Shown here: positions 40,716 through 48,801 of the stretch, piece by piece
How the letters are laid out: each line of letters opens with the position of its first letter
Position numbering within the stretch: the stretch's first letter is position 1
NCBI RefSeq assembly: GCF_037404875.1
Contig: NZ_JBBELO010000027.1
Location: forward strand, 1-64,000
Direction of reading: 5' to 3'
DNA: 64,000 nt
DNA from: Orlajensenia sp037404875
GTDB lineage: Bacteria > Actinomycetota > Actinomycetes > Actinomycetales > Microbacteriaceae
The notes under the pieces: generated by a model
Database searches by the model: none
Told to the model about the DNA's origin: nothing
The model's input: the letters and a program-made list of their open reading frames with translations, nothing else
Program-made: the position numbers and the translations under genes

Positions 40716-40901
40716 TCACGCATCCGTGCTCGATTTGATGATGCGCGCCACGTCGTCATCGACGAGCGAACCGTCGAGGATGTCGTCGACCTCATCGATC
40801 GCCCACCCTCGTTGCTCAAGTGCGGCGCGCGCGTTCTCGGCGTAGTCGCCGATGCTGAATGGCGCTGCGTCGACCCACCACCAGAACCCGTCTCGTGCCA
40901 T
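40716..40901 (-). CDS. Small hypothetical protein, 61 residues
   Basis: Starts MARDGFWWWVDAAPFSIGDY and ends with an acidic helix-rich half (EVDDILDGSLVDDDVARII). The three consecutive Trp are unusual. The ATG has GAGGAG 4-5 nt upstream, so translation is likely. No family is recognised and no membrane segment is clear. It converges with the DUF3072 gene. Confidence 0.6.
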   Translation of the reverse strand: MARDGFWWWVDAAPFSIGDYAENARAALEQRGWAIDEVDDILDGSLVDDDVARIIKSSTDA

Positions 40902-41006
40902 GACTCCTCCTCGGCTCCGGCACGAGCACCCTCACGTTAGGCGCACCCTCCGACAACGGCGTCGGTGAACGTCAGGTCACGATTTCGAACTCGGGGCTGT
41001 CCCCTA

Positions 41007-41036
41007 TTGCGTCGCCTCTCGAATCCCCGCTAGGTT
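41007..41036 (+). promoter_or_regulatory. Candidate promoter of the 21-residue ORF
   Basis: TTGCGT (41007-41012) and TAGGTT (41031-41036), 18 bp apart, lie about 45 bp before the ATG of the short ORF. Confidence 0.4.
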
Positions 41037-41080
41037 GACTTCTCGGCACCGCAGGATTTCGCAGAAGGAAGGAGAGACCC

Positions 41081-41146
41081 ATGATGATCACGAACCCGAA
41101 GACGCCGTTCGAGGCCCCGGCCTCCTTCCCGCGCTTCGCCTGCTGA
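41081..41146 (+). CDS. Very short ORF (21 residues, Cys at C-terminus)
   Basis: A 21-codon frame that begins MMITNPKTPF and ends FPRFAC, directly followed by TGA. It has one of the best ribosome binding sites in the window (GAAGGAAGGAGAG, 4 nt before the ATG) and a promoter-like sequence upstream. It could be a leader peptide controlling the 80-residue gene 285 bp downstream, or a small secreted or signalling peptide. No modifying enzyme gene is adjacent. Nothing else is seen in 41147-41431. Confidence 0.45.
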   Translation: MMITNPKTPFEAPASFPRFAC

Positions 41147-41431
41147 CCGGTCGTCGCTGACGCTTCGAGCGTCGCGCCCCTCCCCGCTGCCTCGTCGGCC
41201 GGGGACCAGCAGTCGTCTGCCGTGACCCGCGCGTCATCCGGTTGATCGCAGAGATCAGACCAGAACGCTCGCGTACTCCCCGCCCTCCAGGGCTCCCTTC
41301 CCGCGTTTCAGGATGGCCAGCCCGGCGCACTCTCGTGCGCTCCTTCGCCGCGCCCGCGCACGAGTGCGCGACCTGGCGGCTCCCCCGAACGTCACTGAAG
41401 AACCCATCAACACACTCACAAAGGAATCACC

Positions 41432-41674
41432 GTGAATACCCAACTCCTCACAGCTCGAGATACCAGACCCCGAGTTCAGCAGTACTCCAGCACCGCGCTC
41501 GATCGCCTCGCGCGTCGAACCGGTCTCGCCCTCGTGCGTTGGAGCTCCCGCAGCGCCGGACGCCCGGAACTCTCGAGCGAGGGCATGCAGTTGCTCCACG
41601 CCGCTGAGAACCTGCGTCGGAACAGTCAGCGTGACACGCAGATGCTCGTGCTGCTCAGCCGCAGCCAGTTCTGA
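41432..41674 (+). CDS. Small hypothetical basic protein, 80 residues
   Basis: Starts MNTQLLTARDTRPRVQQYSS and contains TALDRLARRTGLALVRWSSR, an amphipathic and basic segment that resembles small proteins of unknown role common in Microbacteriaceae. The GTG has AAAGGAA 6 nt upstream. It may share a transcript with the 21-codon ORF upstream. No domain is recognised. It is followed by a hairpin. Confidence 0.7.
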   Translation: MNTQLLTARDTRPRVQQYSSTALDRLARRTGLALVRWSSRSAGRPELSSEGMQLLHAAENLRRNSQRDTQMLVLLSRSQF

Positions 41675-41723
41675 TGACGGGCTGCATCCACCCGCCGGCG
41701 AGCACACCAGCGCCGACACACCA

Positions 41724-41768
41724 CCGAACGCCCGGCCGTCGATCACTTCGATCACGGTCGGGCGTTCG
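41724..41768 (+). terminator. Terminator after the 80-residue gene
   Basis: A stem of about 19 bp with one bulge (arms CGAACGCCCGGCCGT and CGGTCGGGCGTTCG) lies 50 nt after the stop. The 177 bp after it, up to the next gene, show nothing recognisable. Confidence 0.6.
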
Positions 41769-41945
41769 CCATTGAGGCCCCTGAACGGTGCCCCGGTGCC
41801 GCGGTCGCAACGCGTGGTGGATCTCACCCTCGACCCCTGGAGCGCATGTCTGGATTTCGCGCCGACGATGCGCGAAAATGGGTCCGTTGGCACAGACCCC
41901 GGTAGCGGACCGTACTCAGGTGACGAGCCCGCAGGGGTGGTGGTC

Positions 41946-42281
41946 ATGAAGGTTGTTACGAACGGCAGCAGCCGTTTCCTCACGGGGAACGAACTCGCGG
42001 ACGCCGTCATGAACTATGCGCTCGTGCTGCGGCGCCAGCGGAAGATCGACCTCGTGAGCATTCCGGCGCTCGACGAGAAGGGCGCGACCCGTCAGGCCGA
42101 GTTCATCGTGGGCTGGCACGTGAGCACTTCGACCATGACGGCGGACGATCACGCCGACGAAGACCTCATCGACGTGGCCACCGTCGTCACCCTGTACGAG
42201 AAGGCCAGCCGCATCGGGCAGGCCGTCCCTTTCACTCCCAGAGAGATCGCCGAACTCACCTGGCTCGAGTCGTACGACTGA
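41946..42281 (+). CDS. Hypothetical protein, 111 residues
   Basis: A soluble, mixed alpha/beta protein starting MKVVTNGSSRFLTGNELADA and containing YALVLRRQRKIDLVSIPAL and EFIVGWHVSTSTMTADDHAD. The sequence has the feel of a small Microbacteriaceae protein with a regular secondary-structure pattern, but no family is recognised. A GGGGTGG sequence lies upstream of the ATG. The open frame extends to 41631 without conserved features and is not used. Confidence 0.65.
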   Translation: MKVVTNGSSRFLTGNELADAVMNYALVLRRQRKIDLVSIPALDEKGATRQAEFIVGWHVSTSTMTADDHADEDLIDVATVVTLYEKASRIGQAVPFTPREIAELTWLESYD

Positions 42282-42350
42282 GCCCAGACGCCCGGGCGCC
42301 CGCCTGCCCCGAACCGGCAGGCGCCCGGTGCATCGACCGGATGATGCTTC

Positions 42351-43004
42351 TCACGCGGCCGCGGCGTCGGGACGCCGCGCCTTCGCGAGGTTGGCGATGA
42401 GCTCCTCGCGGTTCTGCCGCACGACGTAGGCGGGCTGGTCGCGCTCGAGGCGCCAGCTCTCCGAGAGAGCACCGACGTTGACGACATCGAAGCCGAACTG
42501 CTCGTACAGGGCGCCGACGAACTGAGCGGCATCCTCGAAGTCGCTCGCGGTGCCGAGGGCCCGGCGGTCGGGCGTGCCGGCCGGCGTACCGTCGGTCGTG
42601 ATCGCGGCCGCGCCGATGTGGTTGAAGCCCTTGGCCACCCGGCTCTGCGCTAGGTGCTTCTGCAGCAGGCCCGATACGGTGTCGCGGCCCTCGTCGAGCA
42701 CCGCGATGTGACCGTCGCGCTCGAAGTAGTAGTTGTTGGTGTCGATGACGATCTTGCCGGCGAGCGGCTCGACGGGAATGTCGGTGTACGCCTTGAACGG
42801 CACCGTGACGACGACCACGTCGCCGGCGGCAGCGGCATCCGTCGCCGTCGCGGCCCGAGCGTGCTCGCCGAGTTCAGCGACGAGGTTGGCGAGAGTCTCG
42901 GGCCCCCGCGAGTTGGCGATGACGACGTCGTAGCCGTTGGCCACCGGCGCACGCGCGATCTGGCTGCCGATGTGTCCTGCTCCGATGATTCCAAGTGTCG
43001 TCAT
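42351..43004 (-). CDS. NADPH-dependent F420 reductase-like protein (NAD(P)-binding)
   Basis: A 217-residue Rossmann protein. The dinucleotide site GIIGAGHIGSQIAR is at residues 5-18, with NSRGPETL in place of the NADP-selective loop, VVVTVPFKAY, and KGFNHIGAAAI. It matches the COG2085 family, which includes F420H2:NADP oxidoreductases and other dehydrogenases. Whether it uses F420 is not shown. A single gene between a hypothetical and LtrA. Confidence 0.85.
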   Translation of the reverse strand: MTTLGIIGAGHIGSQIARAPVANGYDVVIANSRGPETLANLVAELGEHARAATATDAAAAGDVVVVTVPFKAYTDIPVEPLAGKIVIDTNNYYFERDGHIAVLDEGRDTVSGLLQKHLAQSRVAKGFNHIGAAAITTDGTPAGTPDRRALGTASDFEDAAQFVGALYEQFGFDVVNVGALSESWRLERDQPAYVVRQNREELIANLAKARRPDAAAA

Positions 43005-43055
43005 GGCAGGCGCAACCGGATCGGGTGACCGGATGTTCCCGATCCACTCGATGGG

Positions 43056-44285
43056 TCAGTCGCCTGACGCAGCCGGGGTGCGGCGGCGATAGCGCACCTT
43101 GGCCCGCTGACCCAGGCTCTCCTCGAGCACCGCCAGCAGCACCGAGACGACCAACAGCATCGGCAGCGCCACGAGGGCGACGGATGCCGCCGTCACCGGC
43201 ACCAGCGCGAGCGCCAGCACCGCCGCGGCGATGCGCAGCAGCGAGAACTGGCCCGACACCCGAAGCCAGATGGCCGCGGTGGTCGCGAGGTAGAGCGCCA
43301 GTCCGCCGTCCAAGGCCCACGCCACGAAGAGGCCGATCGGTTCGGGCGATTCGATGTCGTGCATCGCGCCCTCCACGCCGAGGGCGACGAGCAGGATGCC
43401 GGCCACGACGAACGGATGCAGGTACGTGTAGACATCCGTCGCCGCGTCGACGCGTCGACGGCCTTCCCGGTGCTTGAGGGCGTGCTCCACACCGCCGGCC
43501 AGGTGATGGAAGTAGTTCCACCACATCGCGACCGCGAGCGCGATGGCGAACAGTGACCCGACGACGATCGCCACGCTGATGGGCAGCTTCGCCACGCCCA
43601 CCCCCGTCGCCACCACCGACTCCCCGAGCGCGAGGATGACGATGAGCCCGTGCCGCTCGGAGAAGTGCGCCATGGAGTAGATGCGCCAGTCGCCGCCGTG
43701 CGACGTGACGAAGATGATCACGCCCTCCAGAAGCGCGGCGCCGAGCCAGATCCAGGCTTGCAGAGGCCCTCCGACCAGCGCGCCGATGCTCATGAGCACG
43801 AAGACGGGAAGGATGGTGATGCCCACGCTGCGCAGGATCTGCCGGCGCAGCGCAGCATCCGTTCCCGCGGCGATCCAGTAGACGACCGCATGCACGATGC
43901 TCACGAGCGTGATGCCCACGACGAACACCATCGGTGCGAACAGGCCGCCCTCGAGGTCTTTGAAGCTCTCGGGAATCACGAGGCAGACGATGAACATGAT
44001 CGCGATGGCCGCCATGATGCCCACCCGCACGACTCCGCGATCGGCGTGTGCCTGGTTGGTGAGCCAGGCGAAGGAGGTCCACGACCACCAGATGAGGGCG
44101 AGCACCGCGATGCCCTGCAGCACGCTCTCGGCACTATGGCCGTGAGACATCACCTGGGTCACCTGGGTGAACGCGAAGACATAGACGAGGTCGAAGAACA
44201 GCTCGAGCGTGGTCACCCGGTCGCCCTCGCGCGAGGTCTCGGCCGTCAGCAGCTGGCCGGTCAGCAACGCACGCAAGCCCGCCAT
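43056..44285 (-). CDS. Low temperature requirement protein A (LtrA) family membrane protein
   Basis: A 409-residue membrane protein with about ten helices. The family signature LELFFDLVYVFAFTQVTQ comes near residue 27, and RHGLIVILALGESVVATGVG in the second half is also typical. LtrA was named for growth at low temperature in Listeria; its molecular role is unknown. TAGGCT (44292-44297 on the minus strand) lies 6 nt before the ATG. The promoter overlaps the divergent hydrolase promoter. Confidence 0.88.
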   Translation of the reverse strand: MAGLRALLTGQLLTAETSREGDRVTTLELFFDLVYVFAFTQVTQVMSHGHSAESVLQGIAVLALIWWSWTSFAWLTNQAHADRGVVRVGIMAAIAIMFIVCLVIPESFKDLEGGLFAPMVFVVGITLVSIVHAVVYWIAAGTDAALRRQILRSVGITILPVFVLMSIGALVGGPLQAWIWLGAALLEGVIIFVTSHGGDWRIYSMAHFSERHGLIVILALGESVVATGVGVAKLPISVAIVVGSLFAIALAVAMWWNYFHHLAGGVEHALKHREGRRRVDAATDVYTYLHPFVVAGILLVALGVEGAMHDIESPEPIGLFVAWALDGGLALYLATTAAIWLRVSGQFSLLRIAAAVLALALVPVTAASVALVALPMLLVVSVLLAVLEESLGQRAKVRYRRRTPAASGD

Positions 44286-44336
44286 GAGGGCAGCCTACGG
44301 CCCGCCGTGTCGGGGGTCCAGCGTAGCCTCGAGCGC

Positions 44337-45128
44337 ATGAACCTCATCGAAGGATCAACCGACGACAACGTCCCGTTCGTCGCTCGCGCCGCCTCGCGCC
44401 CCAACGCCCCCGTGATCGCGGTCTGGCACCTCATGGACCCGCCCGCGACTCCCGCCGCCATGGCCGCCGCCCTGCCGCTGGCCGGCCTCGATGCGTCGGT
44501 CGTCTACCTCGGCCTGCCCCTCACAGGCGCCCGAGCCGTGTACGCCGACTTCGAGCAGATGCTCGCGAGCGGCACCGACATGGTCACCGACTTCTTCGGC
44601 CCCATGCACGAGCAGGCGCTCGCCGAATATCCCCAGGCGATCGCCGACGTGCGCCGCCGCCTCGGGGTCACGGATGCCGCCCCTCTCGGCCTCCTGGGCG
44701 GCTCGGCCGGCGCATCCATCGCTGCCGAGGTGCTCACCACCCACGGTGCAACGGCGGCCGTCCTCGTGAACCCGATGCTGCGGCTGCGTCCCATGATCGA
44801 CGCGACGGCGCCGTTCCTGCCGGAGCCGTACGCCTGGACGCCGGCCGCCGATGCGATCGCCGAGCGAATGGACTTCATCGCCAGGGCTCCCGAACTCGCG
44901 GCGAGCGGCGCTCCCATCCTGCTCATCGAGGGCGGCTCCGACGAGCCCGCCTTCCTTGACGCCACGCGGGAGTTCGAGACCCTCGGCATCGGCGAGGTGC
45001 GTTACGTCGAGGGTGTCGAGCATCCGCTCGCCGAGTGGCCCGGCCTCGAGCCGGCCCCGCAGATCGAAGCCGCGAAGACCTACGATCGCCTCGCGGTGGA
45101 GTTCTTCACGAAGGCGTTCTCGGGGTAA
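44337..45128 (+). CDS. Alpha/beta hydrolase family protein
   Basis: A 263-residue hydrolase with nucleophile elbow GGSAG (in LLGGSAGASIAAEVL, near residues 121-125) and a late acid/His pair in LIEGGSDEPAF and VEGVEHPLAEW. No signal peptide. The substrate is unknown; dienelactone-hydrolase-like or esterase activity is plausible. TAGCCT (44324-44329) lies 7 nt before the ATG, so the mRNA is probably leaderless. The frame upstream lies inside LtrA antisense and is rejected. Confidence 0.8.
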   Translation: MNLIEGSTDDNVPFVARAASRPNAPVIAVWHLMDPPATPAAMAAALPLAGLDASVVYLGLPLTGARAVYADFEQMLASGTDMVTDFFGPMHEQALAEYPQAIADVRRRLGVTDAAPLGLLGGSAGASIAAEVLTTHGATAAVLVNPMLRLRPMIDATAPFLPEPYAWTPAADAIAERMDFIARAPELAASGAPILLIEGGSDEPAFLDATREFETLGIGEVRYVEGVEHPLAEWPGLEPAPQIEAAKTYDRLAVEFFTKAFSG

Positions 45129-45149
45129 TCGGCCACCCCGAATACCGCC

Positions 45150-45207
45150 CGACTTGCCACTTTTCGCGGGTTCGGCCGCGCCTGAACCCGCGAAAAGTGG
45201 CAAGTCG
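45150..45207. repeat. Perfect 24-bp inverted repeat with 10-nt loop
   Basis: CGACTTGCCACTTTTCGCGG begins the left arm (45150-45173), which is exactly complementary to the right arm (45184-45207). It lies between the hydrolase stop and the promoter of the next operon. It may be a terminator of the hydrolase or a mobile extragenic palindrome. Confidence 0.85.
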
Positions 45208-45250
45208 AGCCGGGCATGGGAGCGCTCTCTCCCAGTACTCTGAACCCATC

Positions 45251-45628
45251 ATGAGCATCTCAGCGATCGACCCCACCATTCCCCCGAGCGGCACCGGCTG
45301 CGTCGAGTGCGAAGCGTCCGGCGACTGGTGGGTGCATCTGCGCCGCTGCGCCGAGTGCGGGCACGTCGGATGCTGCGACGACTCCCTCAACCGCCACGCC
45401 ACCGCGCATTTCCACACGACGGGCCACCGCTACATCCAGAGCTTCGAGCCCGGCGAGAACTGGTTCTGGGACTACGTCGCCAACGACTACGTGCGCGGGC
45501 CCCGGCTGGCGCCGGCCGACAGCCGCCCCGACACCCAGTCGTCCCCCGGACCGGCCGAACGCGTTCCCGCGAACTGGATGCAGCTGCTCGAGGAACGCGC
45601 GCAACGCGAGCAGCGAGCCGAGGGTTGA
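45251..45628 (+). CDS. UBP-type zinc finger domain-containing protein
   Basis: A 125-residue protein with a UBP/BUZ-type zinc finger: C-x2-C in GCVECEASG, C-x2-C in RRCAECGHVGCC, and His in RHATAHFHTTGHRYIQSF. In eukaryotes this fold binds the free C-terminus of ubiquitin; bacterial roles are unknown. TACTCT (45236-45241) lies 9 nt before the ATG. It overlaps the next gene by 4 bp (TTGA), so it is coupled to the flavoprotein and the DyP peroxidase. Confidence 0.9.
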   Translation: MSISAIDPTIPPSGTGCVECEASGDWWVHLRRCAECGHVGCCDDSLNRHATAHFHTTGHRYIQSFEPGENWFWDYVANDYVRGPRLAPADSRPDTQSSPGPAERVPANWMQLLEERAQREQRAEG

Positions 45629-46899
45629 GCATTCACGAACCGATCGTCGCCGCAGTGGTGCGGGTGCATCTCTACGGAACGCGTTACTCCCGCGAGGCCT
45701 ACGCCATCCGCGACTTTCTCACGCGCAGTGTCGTCGACTTCGCCTGGACCCTGATCGAGACGGATGAGCAGTGCCGGCAGGCGACCGGCGCGCCACTGGC
45801 GGGCGCTGCGCTGCCCCTCGTGGTATTCCCGGACGGGTCACGCGTCGCCGAGCCCACACTCGCCGAGATCGCGGCGCGCCTGGGCTGGATCACCCGTCCG
45901 CGGCTCACCGAGTACGACCTCTCGATCTACGGCGCCGGACCGGCCGGCCTCTCCGCCGCCGTCTACGCCGCATCCGAGGGGCTCAGCGTCGTGTTGGTCG
46001 AGAAGGAGGCGGTGGGCGGCCAAGCCGGATCGAGCAGCCTGATCGAGAACTACCTCGGCTTTCCGCACGGCATACCCGGAGCCGAGCTCGCCGAGCACGC
46101 GCGGCAGCAGGCCGTCTCGTTCGGCGCCGACCTGCTCATGATGCGCGAGGGAGTGAAGGGCGTCTTCAGCGAGAACCGCCTTCGCGCGACGCTCGCCGAC
46201 GGCAGCACCCTGGTCGCGAAGTCGAACATCTGCGCGACGGGGGTGGAGTGGCGACGGTTGGGACTGCCGGGCGAGCAGGCGCTTCTCGGCGTCGGCCTCT
46301 ACTACGGTGCCGGCACGAGCGAGGCGTCGCAGTGCGCCGGGGAGCACGTCTACGTCGTGGGCGGGGCGAACTCCGCCGGGCAGGCCGTGATGAACATGGC
46401 CGCCCACGCCGAGCGAGTCACGATGCTCGTGCGCGGGCCTGCGCTCTCCGACACTCTCTCGAGCTACCTCGAGTCGCGCATCGTCGCCCAGCCCAACGTC
46501 GACGTGCAGCTGAACTCCCGCATCACCGCGCTCGCCGGCACCGAGCGACTCGAGGGCATCACCGTCGAGAACACGCTGACCGGCGGGGTGCAGCAGCTGG
46601 AGGCGTCCCGGGTGTTCGTCTGCATCGGCGGCGCCCCCGACACGGACTGGGCCACCGACACCGCGATCGTGCGCGACCGCCTCGGCTTCATGGTCACCGG
46701 CCCCGACCTCACGGCGGCCGACCTCGACGCGGCGCAGTGGCCCCTGGCGCGAGCGCCGTTCTACCTCGAGACGAGCGTGCCCGGCTCATTCGCGGCCGGC
46801 GACGTGCGGCACCACTCCATCAAGCGCGTCGCATCCGCCGTCGGCGAGGGCGCGATGGCCGTGACCTTCGCGCACCGCTACCTCTCGGAGAACGCCTGA
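45625..46899 (+). CDS. Thioredoxin-reductase-like FAD/NAD(P) flavoprotein with N-terminal glutaredoxin-like domain
   Basis: A 424-residue protein. Residues about 8-88 look like a glutaredoxin-type domain without Cys (VHLYGTRYSREAYAIRDFL). The rest resembles thioredoxin reductase: FAD site GAGPAG at 103-108, NAD(P) site VVGGANSAGQA near 245-255, and FAAGDVR at the end. The redox CxxC is missing (YYGAGTSEASQC occupies its place). It is therefore likely a ferredoxin-reductase-like or peroxidase-partner oxidoreductase. TTG start overlaps the zinc-finger stop; its stop overlaps the DyP start. Confidence 0.85.
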   Translation: MSIHEPIVAAVVRVHLYGTRYSREAYAIRDFLTRSVVDFAWTLIETDEQCRQATGAPLAGAALPLVVFPDGSRVAEPTLAEIAARLGWITRPRLTEYDLSIYGAGPAGLSAAVYAASEGLSVVLVEKEAVGGQAGSSSLIENYLGFPHGIPGAELAEHARQQAVSFGADLLMMREGVKGVFSENRLRATLADGSTLVAKSNICATGVEWRRLGLPGEQALLGVGLYYGAGTSEASQCAGEHVYVVGGANSAGQAVMNMAAHAERVTMLVRGPALSDTLSSYLESRIVAQPNVDVQLNSRITALAGTERLEGITVENTLTGGVQQLEASRVFVCIGGAPDTDWATDTAIVRDRLGFMVTGPDLTAADLDAAQWPLARAPFYLETSVPGSFAAGDVRHHSIKRVASAVGEGAMAVTFAHRYLSENA

Positions 46900-47846
46900 T
46901 GCCCGATGCCTGGGACCGCACCCCCATCGAGGTGCAGAGCATCGACGCCCCGCTCTCGACGGCGGCCATCTTCCTCGTCGTCACCGTTGCTCCGACACCG
47001 GACGCCGTTGCCGCCGTGCGCGCGGTGCTCGCCGATGTCGGCGGACTCGTGCGCACGGTCGGCTTCCGCGACCTGAAGGGTCGCCTGTCGTGCGTCGTGG
47101 GCATCGGGTCGGATGCCTGGGACCGCGTGACCGGACTGGCTCGACCCGCCCAGTTGCGGCCTTTCGTCGCGGTCACGGGATCGGCGCACACGGCCCCCTC
47201 TACGCCCGGTGACCTGCTCTTCCACATCCGCGCCGACCGCCCCGACATGTGCTTCGAGTTCGAGCGCCTTCTGCTGGCCGCCCTCGGCGATGCGGTGAGC
47301 GTGGTCGACGAGACACCGGGTTTCCGCTACTTCGACTCGCGCGACCTCCTCGGGTTCGTCGACGGAACCGCGAACCCGACGGGACCCGACATGCTCGCCT
47401 GGACCGCCGTCGCCGACGACCCCGTCTACAACGGCGGCAGCTACGTCGTGGCGCAGAAGTACGTGCACGATCTCGACGCCTGGTCACGCCTGGGCACCGA
47501 GATGCAGGAGGCGATCATGGGACGCACCAAGCCCGACAACGTGGAGCTCGACGACGCCCCATCCGGCCAGAAGTCGCACAAGACGCTCGCCACGATCGTG
47601 GACGAGGAGGGCACCGAGCACGACATCCTGCGCGACAACATGCCCTTCGGCCGCCCCGGATCGGGAGAGTTCGGCACCTACTTCATCGGCTACGCCCGCG
47701 ATCTCTGGGTGATCGAGCGGATGCTCTCGCGCATGTTCATCGGCGATCCTCCGGGCGCGTACGACCGCATGCTCGATGTCTCGACCGCCGTCACGGGAGG
47801 CACCTTCTTCGCTCCCCCGAGCAGCGTGCTGGACTCCCTGGCCTAA
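46899..47846 (+). CDS. Dye-decolorizing (DyP-type) peroxidase
   Basis: A 315-residue heme peroxidase. Family marks are the GxxDG motif GFVDGTANP with the distal Asp, KSHKTLATIVDEEGTEHDIL, RDNMPFG, and GTYFIGYARDLWVIERML. It oxidises bulky substrates with hydrogen peroxide. The start overlaps the stop of the flavoprotein by one base (TGATG), so the two are coupled and the flavoprotein may be its electron partner. No signal peptide and no encapsulin-targeting tail or encapsulin gene is evident. Confidence 0.92.
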   Translation: MPDAWDRTPIEVQSIDAPLSTAAIFLVVTVAPTPDAVAAVRAVLADVGGLVRTVGFRDLKGRLSCVVGIGSDAWDRVTGLARPAQLRPFVAVTGSAHTAPSTPGDLLFHIRADRPDMCFEFERLLLAALGDAVSVVDETPGFRYFDSRDLLGFVDGTANPTGPDMLAWTAVADDPVYNGGSYVVAQKYVHDLDAWSRLGTEMQEAIMGRTKPDNVELDDAPSGQKSHKTLATIVDEEGTEHDILRDNMPFGRPGSGEFGTYFIGYARDLWVIERMLSRMFIGDPPGAYDRMLDVSTAVTGGTFFAPPSSVLDSLA

Positions 47847-47894
47847 ACGCCGGCCGCGAACCGGCTCCAGCGCCGCCCCGGCTAGCATGTGACG

Positions 47895-48743
47895 GTGAGC
47901 GCGCAGCCGGTGGCACCTGAGGCGACGCCGGCACGTCGGGGCCACTGGGCGCTGCTGCTGCTCGTCGGCGTGGTCGGCGGCGTGTTCTCGGGGCTGTTCG
48001 GCGTCGGCGGCGGAACCATCATCGTTCCCCTGCTCATCATCGTGGCGGGAATGGGACAGCGGCAGGCCTCGGCGACCTCGCTGGCCGCGATCGTGCCGAC
48101 GGCGATCGCGGGCTGCGCGAGCTACCTCGCCGGCGGCCGCGTCGATCTCGCCGCAGGCCTCTTCCTGGCCATCGGCGGCATCGTCGGCTCGTACCTCGGC
48201 GCGCTGCTGCTGCGACGCATCCGTCTGGACTGGCTGCGCTGGCTGTTCATCCTCCTGCTGGTGATCGCCGCGGTCGACATCATCGTCGACACGCCGACGG
48301 ATGCCGCGGTCGGGGTGGCGCTCACGCTGTGGACGGCGCTCGCCCTCATCGGTGTCGGCCTGATCATGGGCATCGCCTCGGGGCTGTTCGGCATCGGCGG
48401 CGGCATCGTGGCCGTTCCCTCGCTCATCGCCCTCTTCGGAGTCGGCGTGCTGGCCGCCAAGGGCACGTCACTTCTCGCGATGGTGCCGACCGCTCTCAGC
48501 GGCACGGTCGCGAACTGGCGCGGCGGACTCGTCGACCTGCGCGCCGCGCTGATCGTGGGGCTGGCCGCCACCGCGAGTTCGTTCGCCGGAGTCGCGCTCG
48601 CCTTCTGGCTGCCGACCCTCGTGGCCACGTGGCTGTTCGTGGCGCTCATGGCGTACGTGATCGTCGAGCTCGTGCTGCGCGCCCTGCGGGATGGACGCGC
48701 GGACCGCGCACGCCGAGTAGAAGACGCACGCCGCTCCGGCTGA
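47895..48743 (+). CDS. Sulfite exporter TauE/SafE family permease
   Basis: A 282-residue membrane protein of about eight helices with the two-fold repeat of this family: SGLFGVGGGTIIVPLL near residue 30 and SGLFGIGGGIVAVPSL near 165. Members export sulfite, sulfoacetate or related anions. TAGCAT (47883-47888) is 6 nt before the GTG at 47895, which makes that start better than the GTG two codons earlier. It lies 48 nt after the DyP gene but has its own promoter. Confidence 0.88.
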   Translation: MSAQPVAPEATPARRGHWALLLLVGVVGGVFSGLFGVGGGTIIVPLLIIVAGMGQRQASATSLAAIVPTAIAGCASYLAGGRVDLAAGLFLAIGGIVGSYLGALLLRRIRLDWLRWLFILLLVIAAVDIIVDTPTDAAVGVALTLWTALALIGVGLIMGIASGLFGIGGGIVAVPSLIALFGVGVLAAKGTSLLAMVPTALSGTVANWRGGLVDLRAALIVGLAATASSFAGVALAFWLPTLVATWLFVALMAYVIVELVLRALRDGRADRARRVEDARRSG

Positions 48744-48801
48744 TCGTGCGGGAAGGTGGGAGCCCTTCCCTCCGACGGTGCGGCGGGGCTAGCCTCGCGA
48801 C

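Noticed and set aside
41255..42010. 251-codon minus-strand frame across the small-gene region
   Set aside because: It is antisense to two short genes with good ribosome binding sites and has no start signal or family resemblance, though with small hypothetical genes opposite it cannot be excluded fully.
45035..45250. Longer N-terminus for the UBP zinc finger protein
   Set aside because: It would run through the end of the hydrolase gene and the perfect palindrome; a promoter-like box lies just before the ATG at 45251.
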